Assembly (NCBI GenBank): GCA_943330915.2
Contig: CALQJO020000002.1
Coordinates: 1 to 64,000, forward strand
Direction: 5' to 3'
Length of the DNA: 64,000 nt
Source of the DNA: Rhodoferax sp. OV413
Lineage (GTDB): Bacteria > Pseudomonadota > Gammaproteobacteria > Pseudomonadales > Pseudohongiellaceae
Positions 55,529-64,000 of the stretch are shown piece after piece. Position 1 is the first letter of the stretch. Each line of letters starts with the position of its first letter. The notes below the pieces were generated by a model, which was given only the letters and a program-made list of their open reading frames with translations, did not search any database and was not told the DNA's origin. A program made the position numbers and the translations under genes.

Positions 55529-57448
55529 ATGTTAAATGAAATTCCTCTGACAAGGCCCGACACGCCGCTGCTGGATCAGGTCAACAGCCCAGCCGACCTG
55601 CGCACCATGGATCCGACTGTTTTCCCGGCTCTGGCACGGGAACTGCGCAACTTTCTGCTCTACTCCGTAGGCCAGACCGGGGGGCATTTTGGGGCGGGTC
55701 TTGGTGTGGTCGAGCTGACCATTGCGCTTCACTACGTCTTCAATACCCCTGACGACCGGTTGGTGTGGGATGTTGGTCACCAGACTTACCCGCACAAAAT
55801 ACTGACCGGACGGCGCGAACGTATGCTGAGCATGCGCCAGCCGGGGGGCCTGGCTGCCTTCCCAAGCCGTGACGAAAGTGAATTTGACACCTTCGGCGTT
55901 GGCCATTCCAGCACCTCCATCAGCGCGGCACTGGGCATGATGGCTGCTGCCCGCCAACAGCAAAAAGACCGCTATGTGGTGGCCGTGATCGGTGACGGCG
56001 CGATGACCGCCGGCATGGCGTTTGAGGCACTCAACCACGCAGGGGAGCTGGACGACAATGTGCTGGTGATACTGAACGACAACAACATGTCGATTTCACA
56101 TAACGTCGGCGGGCTGTCCAGTTACTTTGCGCGCATGTGGGCCAGCAAACCGTACAACTTTATCCGCTCTGGCAGCAAAAAAATGCTATCCAGAATCCCG
56201 CCGGCACTCAAAGCTGCCCATCGCGCTGAAGAGTATATGAAGGGAATGGTGTCACCTGGCACCTTGTTCGAAGAAATTGGCTTCAACTATATTGGCTTGG
56301 TTGATGGCCATGATATCGGTCGCTTGATTGAAGTACTCGGCAATATCCGGGAACTGCGCGGCCCGCAGCTGCTCCACATCGTGACGCAGAAAGGTAAGGG
56401 GTACACCGCATCCGAAAACGATCCGTTTGGTATGCATGCGCTGACCAAAATCGAAGTCAAACCGCGCAAACCGCAGGATGTAAAACCGGCAACACCCACC
56501 TACTCTGCAGTGTTTGGTGAATGGCTGATTGACATGGCAGCGCTGGACGAGCGCCTGATTGCCATCACTCCGGCCATGAGTTCGGGGTCAGGCATGGACA
56601 GTTTCGCAGAACAGTTTCCCGAGCGATTTTATGATGTCGCTATCGCTGAACAGCATGCAGTGACGTTTGCAGCCGGCATGGCCTGTGACGGCGCCAAACC
56701 CGTGGTTGCAATCTACTCAACCTTCCTGCAACGCGCCTATGATCAGTTGATCCACGACGTCGCATTGCAGAATCTGGATGTGCTGTTCGCCATTGACCGC
56801 GCAGGCCTGGTTGGTGAAGATGGTCCCACTCACGCGGGCAGCTTTGATCTGAGTTTTCTGCGCTGTATTCCTAACATGTTAATCATGGCACCCAGCGACG
56901 AGAATGAATGCCGTCAGATGTTATACACAGGCCATCAGTATACCGGGCCTGCTGCAGTGCGTTACCCGCGTGGCAAAGGCCCGGGCGCTGCGATTGACAA
57001 ACAGATGAGCGCGCTGCCGATAGGGCGCGGTGTCATTAAACGGCAGGGTCACGATGTGGCGATACTGGGCTTCGGCAGTCTTGTAAACACCGCAATCGCA
57101 GCCGCTGAAGTGCTGGATGCGACCGTTGCCGATATGCGTTTTATCAAACCACTGGACACTGAGCTGATCAAAGAACTTACCCGACACCACTCCCTGTTAG
57201 TCACCATTGAGGAGAACGCTGTGGCCGGTGGCGCAGGTTCCGCCGTAAATGAATGGCTGTTGCAGAACGACTATCAGATTCCCGTGCTAAATCTGGGCCT
57301 TCCGGATTTGTTTATGGCACATGGCCGTGTGCCTGAAATGCTGGCGGGCGTTGGACTGGATCGCGATGGCATTGTAGACGCTGTCCGCCAGAAACTGACA
57401 CGCTGTAACCTTCATCCTCGATCGGGCAGCTTCCCCGCCGGTATCTGA
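55529..57448 (+). CDS. dxs: 1-deoxy-D-xylulose-5-phosphate synthase
   Basis: This is a 639-residue thiamine-diphosphate enzyme catalysing the first step of the MEP pathway. It has the transketolase-like domain with [19 protein letters not shown] (about residues 50-68), the cofactor motif [36 protein letters not shown] (about 152-187), the pyrimidine-binding [17 protein letters not shown] (about 370) and a C-terminal domain ending near 620. The start [21 protein letters not shown] matches relatives. Confidence 0.96.
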   Translation: MLNEIPLTRPDTPLLDQVNSPADLRTMDPTVFPALARELRNFLLYSVGQTGGHFGAGLGVVELTIALHYVFNTPDDRLVWDVGHQTYPHKILTGRRERMLSMRQPGGLAAFPSRDESEFDTFGVGHSSTSISAALGMMAAARQQQKDRYVVAVIGDGAMTAGMAFEALNHAGELDDNVLVILNDNNMSISHNVGGLSSYFARMWASKPYNFIRSGSKKMLSRIPPALKAAHRAEEYMKGMVSPGTLFEEIGFNYIGLVDGHDIGRLIEVLGNIRELRGPQLLHIVTQKGKGYTASENDPFGMHALTKIEVKPRKPQDVKPATPTYSAVFGEWLIDMAALDERLIAITPAMSSGSGMDSFAEQFPERFYDVAIAEQHAVTFAAGMACDGAKPVVAIYSTFLQRAYDQLIHDVALQNLDVLFAIDRAGLVGEDGPTHAGSFDLSFLRCIPNMLIMAPSDENECRQMLYTGHQYTGPAAVRYPRGKGPGAAIDKQMSALPIGRGVIKRQGHDVAILGFGSLVNTAIAAAEVLDATVADMRFIKPLDTELIKELTRHHSLLVTIEENAVAGGAGSAVNEWLLQNDYQIPVLNLGLPDLFMAHGRVPEMLAGVGLDRDGIVDAVRQKLTRCNLHPRSGSFPAGI

Positions 57449-57478
57449 ATCAACCTTAATTGCACGCAGAGCTCAACT

Positions 57479-58087
57479 ATGGAAACGCGCGAACAACGCA
57501 ACGAACGACACAAAAAAGCCATGCAGCGCAAGAAGCAGCATGTGGATGAGCGAATCGCTGCGGCAGTCATTGATAAAGGCCTGCTGCTGGTACTGACCGG
57601 CAACGGCAAAGGCAAAAGTTCATCCGCATTTGGTATGGTGGCGCGCAGTGTGGGTCACGGCTTGCGCTGCGGAGTGGTGCAATTTATCAAAGGGCAATGG
57701 ATCTGCGGCGAGCACCTGCTGTTTTCCTCACACCCGCTGGTGGAATTTTATGTGATGAACACCGGTTTTACCTGGGATACGCAGGACCGCGAAGGTGATA
57801 TTGCCGCCGCTGAAAAAACCTGGGCGCACGCCGAGCAATTGCTGCGCAATCCTGAGGTCAAAGTGGTGGTACTTGATGAGTTAACCTACATGCTGACTTA
57901 CGGTTACCTGGATCACACTAAGGTACTGGATGCATTAAAACAGCGCCCCGCCGATCAGCATGTGATTGTTACCGGCCGCAACGCTAACGACCAGTTGATC
58001 GCCATGGCGGACACGGTCAGTGAGATCAATGATGTCAAACACGCATTTAATGCTGGCGTGCGCGTCCAGACAGGTATCGACTATTAA
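57479..58087 (+). CDS. cobO: Cob(I)yrinic acid a,c-diamide adenosyltransferase
   Basis: This is a 202-residue CobO/BtuR-type adenosyltransferase attaching the adenosyl ligand to cobalamin. It has the P-loop LTGNGKGKSSSAFGMVARSVGHG (about residues 38-60), VVQFIKGQW, VVVLDELTYMLTYGYLD (about 122) and HVIVTGRNA. A basic N-terminal helix (about residues 1-30) is typical of the family. It overlaps the downstream BtuF-like gene, which shares the region's cobalamin theme. Confidence 0.92.
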   Translation: METREQRNERHKKAMQRKKQHVDERIAAAVIDKGLLLVLTGNGKGKSSSAFGMVARSVGHGLRCGVVQFIKGQWICGEHLLFSSHPLVEFYVMNTGFTWDTQDREGDIAAAEKTWAHAEQLLRNPEVKVVVLDELTYMLTYGYLDHTKVLDALKQRPADQHVIVTGRNANDQLIAMADTVSEINDVKHAFNAGVRVQTGIDY

Positions 58088-58979
58088 GGCGAGCCTGCTG
58101 GCATTGCTGTTTGTCTGCTCATGGATGCCGGGCTTGTTGTCAGCTCAGAATCTGCCTGCTACCGATGCAGTGTTATCGGTGGTCGATGATACCGGCGTGG
58201 TAGTGACGCTGGCACACCCGGCAACACGCATCATCAGTCTGGCCCCGTCGATGACAGAGCTACTGTTCAGCCTGGGTGCCGGCGAGAGAATTCTGGGCGT
58301 CATGGATTACAGTGACTACCCGGCGCAGGCTCTGCAGATTCCCGTCGTCGGACGCTTTGACATGCTGGATATGGAGCAAATTGTTGCGCTGCAACCTGAT
58401 CTGGTGGTGGCATGGCTGACAGGCAATCCGCGTAATGCCATCCAGCGCCTGAAGGATCTGGGCATCGCTGTATACACCGCAGAGCCCGACAGCATGTTAA
58501 GCATTTCCGAGCACCTGCTGCGACTGGGGGAACTGACCGGACAAGGCGGTCAGGCAGAAAATTTAAGTCAACAACTACTCTCACAACTCGCGACAATCGC
58601 GGCGAATGAGGATGCCAATCCACCGGTGCGGGTTTTTTACCAGGTCTGGCATTCGCCGATTATCAGTGTCGGCGGCACGGAACTGATTAACGACATGATC
58701 AACCGCTGTGGGGGCAGTAACATTTTTGCAGAGCTGCCGGTCGGGCCACGGGTCAATCTGGAAGACGTGCTGCTGCGAGACCCTGAAGTGATCATTGCCA
58801 GCGGCTCAGACCGGGAAAGCCCGGCATGGCTGAATGACTGGCTGCGATGGCCAGAGATGTCAGCCGTTCGCAACCAACACCTGTATGCCATTGAACCGGA
58901 TCTGGTGCAGCGCCACAGCCTGCGGGCGCTACAAGGGTTGCAACAGATGTGTGAATTTATCGACCGAGCCCGGCCATAA
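58050..58979 (+). CDS. BtuF-like cobalamin/metal-chelate binding protein
   Basis: This is a periplasmic ABC-type substrate-binding protein of the BtuF/FhuD/TroA-like group with a signal peptide (hydrophobic SLLALLFVCSWMPGLLSA). It shows RIISLAPSMTELLFSLGAGERILGV, DYPAQALQIPVVGRFDMLD, LQPDLVVAWLTGNPR and a C-terminal ELPVGPRVNLEDVLLRDPEVII, all typical of BtuF. No ABC permease or ATPase is adjacent. The start is uncertain: GTG 58020, ATG 58029/58032 and ATG 58050 are in frame, all within cobO; 58050 is chosen because it gives the most compact signal peptide (309 residues). Convergent ribA begins one base past its stop. Confidence 0.82.
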   Translation: MLACASRQVSTIKASLLALLFVCSWMPGLLSAQNLPATDAVLSVVDDTGVVVTLAHPATRIISLAPSMTELLFSLGAGERILGVMDYSDYPAQALQIPVVGRFDMLDMEQIVALQPDLVVAWLTGNPRNAIQRLKDLGIAVYTAEPDSMLSISEHLLRLGELTGQGGQAENLSQQLLSQLATIAANEDANPPVRVFYQVWHSPIISVGGTELINDMINRCGGSNIFAELPVGPRVNLEDVLLRDPEVIIASGSDRESPAWLNDWLRWPEMSAVRNQHLYAIEPDLVQRHSLRALQGLQQMCEFIDRARP

Positions 58980-59570
58980 TCACTGCCTGAACAGATGCCC
59001 CATCTTGCGGCCCTTGACCTCAAGATAGTCCTCATTGTGCAGGTTGTGGCCAGCCTCAATGGGTACCCGTTCAACCACTTCAACACCCAGTTCGCTGAGG
59101 GCATCCACTTTCAGCGGGTTGTTGGTCATCAAACGAACCTGGCCGACACCAAAATGTTCGAATATCGGTTTGCACAGATCGTAGTCACGACCATCTGCAG
59201 CAAAACCTAGCTGCTCATTGGCCTCAACGGTATCAGCGCCCCGGTCCTGCAGAGAATAGGCGCGGACTTTGTTCAGTAACCCTATGCCCCGACCCTCCTG
59301 ACGCAAATACAGAATCATACCGCGACCTTGTTCACTGATCTTTTTCATAGCAAAGTGCAATTGTGGTCCGCAATCACAGCGCATGCTGAACAAGGCATCG
59401 CCGGTCAGACACTCGGAGTGCAAGCGACACAACACCGGCTCGGGCAAACTCAGATCACCCATACCTAACACTATGTGTTCCTTACCTGTGACTGTATCCT
59501 CAAACCCGTGAATCATAAAATCGCCGAGCTCGGTAGGAAGCTTGGCACTGGCAACAAACCTTATACTCAA
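58980..59570 (-). CDS. ribA: GTP cyclohydrolase II
   Basis: This is a 196-residue GTP cyclohydrolase II, the first step of riboflavin synthesis from GTP. The zinc cysteines are in [15 protein letters not shown] (about residues 54-68), the catalytic loop is [16 protein letters not shown] (about 85-100), and [13 protein letters not shown] follows. The start is TTG with AGAGG about 7 bases upstream. This active enzyme complements the RibB protein at 62117, whose cyclohydrolase-like half lacks those cysteines. Confidence 0.95.
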   Translation of the reverse strand: MSIRFVASAKLPTELGDFMIHGFEDTVTGKEHIVLGMGDLSLPEPVLCRLHSECLTGDALFSMRCDCGPQLHFAMKKISEQGRGMILYLRQEGRGIGLLNKVRAYSLQDRGADTVEANEQLGFAADGRDYDLCKPIFEHFGVGQVRLMTNNPLKVDALSELGVEVVERVPIEAGHNLHNEDYLEVKGRKMGHLFRQ

Positions 59571-59582
59571 TTGTTAAACCTC

Positions 59583-60059
59583 TTACAAAATCCAGACAGC
59601 CATCAGCTGGAGACAAATCCACGCCATGACACCAGCCAACACATCATCAATCATAATGCCAAAACCACCGTGCACGTGACGGTCAAACCAGCGAATAGGC
59701 CAGGGTTTGATGATGTCAAATACCCTGAACAATACAAAACCGGACAGCAACCAGAACAGACCGGGCGGCGCCAGAAACATGGTCAGCCAGAATCCGATAA
59801 ATTCATCCCAGACAATCCCGCCGTGATCATGCACACCAATATCACGCGCGGTTTTACCGCAAATCCATACACCCAGCAAAAAACCTGACAACAGAAACAC
59901 TGCATAGGCAAACGGGCTCATCGCCGGCAACACCAGATACAACAATAAGGCCGCCGCGGTGCCAAATGTTCCCGGCGCGCGCGGTGCAGCGCCACAGCCA
60001 AGTCCAAAGGCCAGAAAGTGAACCGGGTTGCGCCATACTGATGTCGGCGTTACCGCCAT
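59583..60059 (-). CDS. pgpA: Phosphatidylglycerophosphatase A
   Basis: This is a 158-residue membrane enzyme that dephosphorylates phosphatidylglycerol phosphate. It has FGLGCGAAPRAPGTFGTAAALLLY (about residues 18-41), VHDHGGIVWDEFIGFWL (about 88) and DIIKPWPIRWFDRHVHGGFGIMIDDVLAG near the end, with about four transmembrane helices. The track start is TTG; the ATG at 60059 is preferred. It overlaps or abuts thiL, the usual thiL-pgpA pair. Confidence 0.94.
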   Translation of the reverse strand: MAVTPTSVWRNPVHFLAFGLGCGAAPRAPGTFGTAAALLLYLVLPAMSPFAYAVFLLSGFLLGVWICGKTARDIGVHDHGGIVWDEFIGFWLTMFLAPPGLFWLLSGFVLFRVFDIIKPWPIRWFDRHVHGGFGIMIDDVLAGVMAWICLQLMAVWIL

Positions 60060-60064
60060 GATGT

Positions 60065-61078
60065 TCAAACCTGCCTTGATTCGGAAAAGTGATTGTAACC
60101 TTTCAGTGACAATGGGTGTTGTTGACCTGAAATTGTTTTTATACGAATTCCTTCACCGTTATCGATATACCCTATACGAGTGAAGCGAACGCCCAGACCT
60201 TTCATCGCTGCGATGGCAGCTTTTTCGTTAGCCACCGGCACCGTGACGCATAACTCATAGTCATCTCCACCGGTGAGAGCCAGCGCTACTTGCTCAGTCA
60301 CCGGGATACATCGCTGAAAAGTGGGCGACATGGGCAAAGCACTCTCCTCAATCACTGCGCCGAGTGCCGGACTTGCGCTGGCCTTCAGGATATGTTGCAG
60401 ATCTGAGGCCAGCCCGTCAGAAATGTCCAACGCCGCTGAAGCAAGCCCGCGCAAAGCGATACCAGAACCAATCCGCGCATCAGGCTGGTAAAACGCCTGT
60501 TGCAGAGCATCGATGTGCCGGGAATCCAGTGCAGAATGATCCAACCGGGCATCATCCAACAACCACCACAAGGCAGCAGCGCCATCGCCCAAATCACCAG
60601 TGACATAAACAACATCACCCGCCAACGCACCCGAGCGCAGCAATGCGTTGCCGGCCGGCACTTTGCCGTGTACCTGAATGGTGATTGCCAATGGCCCGCG
60701 GGTGGTGTCACCGCCAATCAACGGACATTGATGCGCCTGTGCAATTGTTGCCAGCCCACGACTGAACGCTGCCAACCATAACTCATCTGCCGATGGCAGA
60801 CTGATGGCCAAGGTGAAAGCCACGGGTTCTGCGCCCATCGCTGCCAGATCACTGAGGTTTACCAGTAGGCATCGTTGTGCCAGCAGAAAGGGGTCGGCGT
60901 TGACGGGAAAGTGAATGGACTCGTTCAGCGTATCAATGGACATCACCAGCTGAAAGCCGGGTGGTAACGCCAGAATTGCTCCATCGTCACCCGCACCCAG
61001 CACTACATCAGCATGCGCAAATGCCAGTTCAGGCACGGCGAAGTAGCGCCTGATCAGTTCAAATTCGCCCAGCGCCAC
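60065..61078 (-). CDS. thiL: Thiamine-monophosphate kinase
   Basis: This 337-residue enzyme phosphorylates thiamine phosphate to thiamine diphosphate. It begins GEFELIRRYF with the ATP/Mg motif VVLGAGDDGAILALP and QLVMSIDTLNESIHFP (about residues 50-65). GLASAALDISDGLASDLQHI lies near residue 212. The track start adds 26 residues running into nusB. The GTG at 61078, with GGAG upstream, is preferred and overlaps the nusB stop by 20 bases. Confidence 0.94.
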   Translation of the reverse strand: MALGEFELIRRYFAVPELAFAHADVVLGAGDDGAILALPPGFQLVMSIDTLNESIHFPVNADPFLLAQRCLLVNLSDLAAMGAEPVAFTLAISLPSADELWLAAFSRGLATIAQAHQCPLIGGDTTRGPLAITIQVHGKVPAGNALLRSGALAGDVVYVTGDLGDGAAALWWLLDDARLDHSALDSRHIDALQQAFYQPDARIGSGIALRGLASAALDISDGLASDLQHILKASASPALGAVIEESALPMSPTFQRCIPVTEQVALALTGGDDYELCVTVPVANEKAAIAAMKGLGVRFTRIGYIDNGEGIRIKTISGQQHPLSLKGYNHFSESRQV

Positions 61079-61574
61079 TTTGCTCCAGCACCCGTAAGGT
61101 TTTTGACGCGCGATCAAGCACGCCATTGATGTACTTGTGACTATCTGTTGCCCCAAATACTTTGGCCAGTTCTACCGCTTCGTTGATCACTACTTTGTAG
61201 GGCACATCAATGCGTTGTTCCAGTTCATACAGACCGAGACGCAGCAATGACAATTCAATCGGATCCAGCGCAGACATTTCTCGGTCCAGCCAAGGTGCCA
61301 TCATGGCGTCCAGGCTGGCAGCGTTAGCGACTACTTGAGGAAACACTTCTCTGAAAAAATCCCTGTCGATTTTGCCCTGATAATAGACCAGAAATTCCGC
61401 AAGAATGTCATTGACCGGCGCACGTGCCATTTCCCATTGATACAGGGCCTGCAACAACATGCGTCTGGCTTTCTGACGCTCACTGAGCTTTTTCTTTTTA
61501 CCTTCGCCATCGAGTTCGCGGCTGCCTTTGTCGGCAGACTCGGAGAAAGCTTTGGCGCTTGCTAAATCAATCAC
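61059..61574 (-). CDS. nusB: Transcription antitermination factor NusB
   Basis: This is a 171-residue NusB used in rRNA antitermination. The all-helical domain has ARRMLLQALYQWEMARAPVND (about residues 37-57), LSLLRLGLYELEQRIDVPYKVVINEAVELAKVFGATDSHKYINGVLD and a Lys/Glu-rich N-terminal extension (about residues 1-35). The track start would run 33 residues into ribH. The GTG at 61574, just after the ribH stop with GGGAG about 9 bases upstream, is preferred. Confidence 0.93.
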   Translation of the reverse strand: MIDLASAKAFSESADKGSRELDGEGKKKKLSERQKARRMLLQALYQWEMARAPVNDILAEFLVYYQGKIDRDFFREVFPQVVANAASLDAMMAPWLDREMSALDPIELSLLRLGLYELEQRIDVPYKVVINEAVELAKVFGATDSHKYINGVLDRASKTLRVLEQSGAGRI

Positions 61575-61578
61575 GCTG

Positions 61579-62055
61579 TCAGGCTCCCAGCTTGTTGATA
61601 ACGCTGACCATTTCCAACGCACCCAGCGCAGCTTCCGCGCCTTTGTTGCCTGCTTTGGTGCCCGCGCGCTCAATGGCCTGCTCGATAGAGTCCACGGTCA
61701 AGACACCAAATGCGATCGGGATACCGCTCTCAAGACTGACGTGAGCCAGGCCTTTAACACACTCGCCGGCAACGTAATCAAAATGGGGAGTACCGCCCCG
61801 TATCACCGCGCCAATGGCAATCATGGCGTCGCATGAATGTTTGGCCAGTACCCGTTTGGCCAACACCGGCAACTCATAGGCGCCAGGTGCCATTACTATG
61901 GTGATGTTGTCTTCAGATACGCCGTGACGACGCAGCGCATCCACCGCACCATCGACCAACTTCTCGACAATAAACCAGTTGAAGCGTGATGCAACGATAA
62001 CAAAACGTCCATTCCCGGGGAGGAAATCCCCTTCTATTGTGCGGATTCCGCTCAT
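61579..62055 (-). CDS. ribH: 6,7-Dimethyl-8-ribityllumazine synthase
   Basis: This is a 158-residue lumazine synthase making the penultimate riboflavin intermediate. It has the substrate phosphate and ribityl motifs [20 protein letters not shown] (about residues 84-103), [22 protein letters not shown] and [16 protein letters not shown]. Length is normal. nusB follows after 4 bases, the standard ribH-nusB pair. Confidence 0.95.
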   Translation of the reverse strand: MSGIRTIEGDFLPGNGRFVIVASRFNWFIVEKLVDGAVDALRRHGVSEDNITIVMAPGAYELPVLAKRVLAKHSCDAMIAIGAVIRGGTPHFDYVAGECVKGLAHVSLESGIPIAFGVLTVDSIEQAIERAGTKAGNKGAEAALGALEMVSVINKLGA

Positions 62056-62116
62056 GCTGTATTCCTCATATTCAAAAACAAAAATCTGTAAAAACCAAAC
62101 GGGTCATGCTGCTATG

Positions 62117-63238
62117 TCACTCTGAAGTGTCGAACTGAACAAACTCAACAACCTCAAGATCAAACCCGGTAACGGCATTAAATTTTGCCGGGTAACTGAG
62201 CAGACGCATCTTGCCCACACCCAGATCTCTCAGAATCTGCGACCCGGTACCAATGGTGATATCACTGCCGGCATGACGATGGCGCCGCGGAATGATTTTA
62301 CGGTGCCCGACCACACTGGCGATGCTCTCGTTGATGTCTTCATCATAATCATCACCGCTGAGCAACACTGCAACGCCTTTGCCTTCAGCAGCAATTCGTT
62401 GCAGCGCGCGGCTGAATGACCAACTGGTACCGCCAGGCACAATCACATTGCAGATATCACGCAAGGTGCTGGCGATGTGCACGCGCACCAGTGTCGGATC
62501 ATCCTTGCTGATGTCACCCATGGCAAATGCCAGGTGTGTACCGCCGGAGATGGTGTCTTCAAAGGTATGCAGGTTAAAGCTGCCATATTCGGTGGTCAGC
62601 ACATTGCTGCTTTTTTTAACAACCGTATGTTCGTTAGCGATCCTGTAGTGAATCAGATCCACAATCGTGCCGATTTTTAACCCGTGCTTTTCAGCAAATA
62701 TTTCCAGATCGGGTCGGCGCGCCATGGTGCCATCTTCGTTCATGATCTCCACAATGGCTGCCGCCGGTGTGTAGCCGGCAAGCCGTGCCAGATCACAACC
62801 GGCTTCCGTGTGACCGGCGCGGCGCAATACGCCACCGGGCTGCGCCATGATCGGGAATATATGACCAGGCTGCACAATATCGTCCGGGCGTGCATCACGC
62901 GCCACGGCAACCTGAATGGTGCGCGCACGATCAGCGGCTGAAATGCCGGTGGTCACGCCGGTGGCCGCTTCGATGGACACGGTAAAGTTGGTGTTATACG
63001 GCGTGTTGTTTTTGCTGACCATCAAACCAAGATCCAGCTGCTCACAGCGCTGACGCGTCAGGGTGAGACACACCAGACCACGCGCGTATTTGGCCATAAA
63101 ATTGATATCTTCAGCGCTGACGCGCTCGGCAGCAATAATCAGATCGCCTTCGTTCTCGCGATCCTCGTCATCCATGAGGATAACCATTTTGCCCTGACGG
63201 ATATCATCAATCAGCTCTTCAATTGTGTTCAGTTTCAT
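62117..63238 (-). CDS. ribB: 3,4-Dihydroxy-2-butanone-4-phosphate synthase with degenerate GTP cyclohydrolase II domain
   Basis: This is a 373-residue two-domain protein. The N-terminal DHBP synthase (about residues 1-200) has ILMDDEDRENEGDLIIAAE, RQRCEQLDL, HIFPIMAQPGGVLRRAGHTEA and YTPAAAIVEIMNEDGTMARRPDL. The C-terminal half (about 205-365) looks like GTP cyclohydrolase II but lacks its zinc cysteines and the RQEGRGIGL loop; ASTLRDICNVIVPGG stands where they should be. This is the RibBX-like form, in which only the DHBP synthase is active. A true RibA is encoded at 58980. Confidence 0.94.
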   Translation of the reverse strand: MKLNTIEELIDDIRQGKMVILMDDEDRENEGDLIIAAERVSAEDINFMAKYARGLVCLTLTRQRCEQLDLGLMVSKNNTPYNTNFTVSIEAATGVTTGISAADRARTIQVAVARDARPDDIVQPGHIFPIMAQPGGVLRRAGHTEAGCDLARLAGYTPAAAIVEIMNEDGTMARRPDLEIFAEKHGLKIGTIVDLIHYRIANEHTVVKKSSNVLTTEYGSFNLHTFEDTISGGTHLAFAMGDISKDDPTLVRVHIASTLRDICNVIVPGGTSWSFSRALQRIAAEGKGVAVLLSGDDYDEDINESIASVVGHRKIIPRRHRHAGSDITIGTGSQILRDLGVGKMRLLSYPAKFNAVTGFDLEVVEFVQFDTSE

Positions 63239-63283
63239 AACGTGTGCTTGTTAACCTGCTCTCTGTCAATTAAAACCATGTGC

Positions 63284-63943
63284 TTAATTAAAACCATGTT
63301 CGGCCAAAAACGCCTGAGTAAGACCCGCGCCCGAGGACGGATGCGCGGCTTTGTCTCCAAGAATCAGCCGTTCCAGATAACGACTGATCAGATCCACTTC
63401 AATATTGACCGGGTGCCCGACGCGATAGGTATGAATTATCGTGGCATTCTGTGTGTGGGGAATGATGTTAACACCGAACACAGCGCCCGACACAGCGTTG
63501 ACTGTCAGGCTGGTGCCATCGATACACACCGAGCCTTTCTGTGCGATGTATTTGGCCAGATCATCCGGCACCCTTACCTCAATGCGCCAGCTGCCGCCAT
63601 CCTCGCTCAGACTGATTATCTCGCCAACACCATCCACATGGCCGCTGACCAGATGACCGCCCAGGCGAGTGCGCGGCGTCAGGGCTTTTTCTAGATTCAC
63701 CTTTGATCCGGACTTGAGAAAACGAAACGTTGTCAGGCTGATGGTCTCGTTGGATACGTCTGCGCTGAAGCCTTGCAGATCAAATTCTGTGACTGTCAGG
63801 CAGCAACCATTGACCGCGATACTGTCACCGAGCTTGACGTCGGAGAAATCCAGAGCCGGACAGCTGACCCGCAGGCGCCACTCTTTGCTCCGCAGACTCA
63901 GTTCGCTGACCTGGCCCAATGCTTCAATAATGCCGGTAAACAT
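63284..63943 (-). CDS. ribE: Riboflavin synthase alpha chain
   Basis: This is a 219-residue riboflavin synthase with two similar lumazine-binding halves. It starts MFTGIIEALGQV, and the first half shows GDSIAVNGCCLTVTEF (about residue 40). The second has GGHLVSGHVDGVGEI (about 95) and GSVCIDGTSLTVNAV (about 132). The track start adds 19 residues; the ATG at 63943, with AGGAGAG about 9 bases upstream, gives the canonical start. It is first in the ribE-ribB-ribH-nusB-thiL-pgpA-ribA series here. ribD is probably just outside the window. Confidence 0.95.
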   Translation of the reverse strand: MFTGIIEALGQVSELSLRSKEWRLRVSCPALDFSDVKLGDSIAVNGCCLTVTEFDLQGFSADVSNETISLTTFRFLKSGSKVNLEKALTPRTRLGGHLVSGHVDGVGEIISLSEDGGSWRIEVRVPDDLAKYIAQKGSVCIDGTSLTVNAVSGAVFGVNIIPHTQNATIIHTYRVGHPVNIEVDLISRYLERLILGDKAAHPSSGAGLTQAFLAEHGFN

Positions 63944-64000
63944 GCGTTTAACTCTCCTGCCTTGAAAGGGCGTCTGAACGAACGGATGACAGGTCAGCAC

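Noticed and set aside
62056-62116. FMN riboswitch before ribH or ribB
   Set aside because: The gaps in the rib cluster (46-61 bases) are too short for the conserved FMN aptamer, and its hallmark sequence segments were not found.

Overview
The window is a gene-dense stretch (about 67 protein genes and 2 tRNAs) of a chromosome from a Gammaproteobacterium. This rests on gene order: mreBCD-maf-rng-yhdP-nit, gatCAB, hemA-prfA-prmC-moeB, lolB-ispE-tRNA-prs-rplY-pth-ychF, xseB-ispA-dxs and ribE-ribB-ribH-nusB-thiL-pgpA-ribA are all classic gammaproteobacterial arrangements. Base composition looks moderate (near 50% GC by eye). Several exported proteins with an RTPDGKPD motif, a DUF6152 protein and single-haem c-type cytochromes suggest a free-living aerobic, probably marine, member of the class. 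The genus is not determinable from the sequence alone.

Layout. 0-14 kb is a mixed block: the tail of uppP, a DUF4105 membrane protein, a ThDP-dependent decarboxylase-like enzyme, an amidohydrolase, a PaaI thioesterase with a tiny lipoprotein, a patatin, a TPR protein, a peptidase/glutaminyl-cyclase pair, hinT, mtnA, an orphan exbD and a TetR regulator. 13.2-23.6 kb is a long minus-strand cluster for cell shape and envelope: mreB, mreC, mreD, maf, rng, yhdP, a nitrilase-family gene and a DUF445-like gene. 24-27.6 kb is gatCAB plus a PA4642-like gene, divergent from mreB. 27.9-33.7 kb is minus strand: a DEAD-box helicase, then moeB, prmC, prfA and hemA. 33.9-42.5 kb is plus strand: a TPR lipoprotein, lolB, ispE, tRNA-Gln, prs, rplY, pth, ychF, tRNA-Met, a VC0807-like membrane protein and a small secreted protein.

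42.5-46.4 kb is a ferric-iron ABC importer (ATPase, permease, binding protein). A sigma70-type promoter precedes it and is overlapped by a good Fur box. 46.4-54.1 kb is the accessory part of the window and the least explained: two related RTPDGKPD exported proteins, two related C-terminal-haem cytochromes flanking a HupE/UreJ permease and a membrane-anchor protein, a DUF6152 protein, a small secreted protein, and a 2OG-Fe(II) oxygenase next to an unknown two-helix membrane protein. 54.2-64 kb returns to core metabolism: isoprenoid precursors (xseB-ispA-dxs), cobalamin (cobO and a BtuF-like protein), and riboflavin, thiamine and phospholipid genes on the minus strand.

No CRISPR array, insertion sequence, integrase, prophage or rRNA was seen. 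Most of the window is ordinary core genome. The best candidates for something undescribed are the 46.4-54.1 kb exported redox/metal cluster and the unknown membrane protein at 53.2-54.1 kb.
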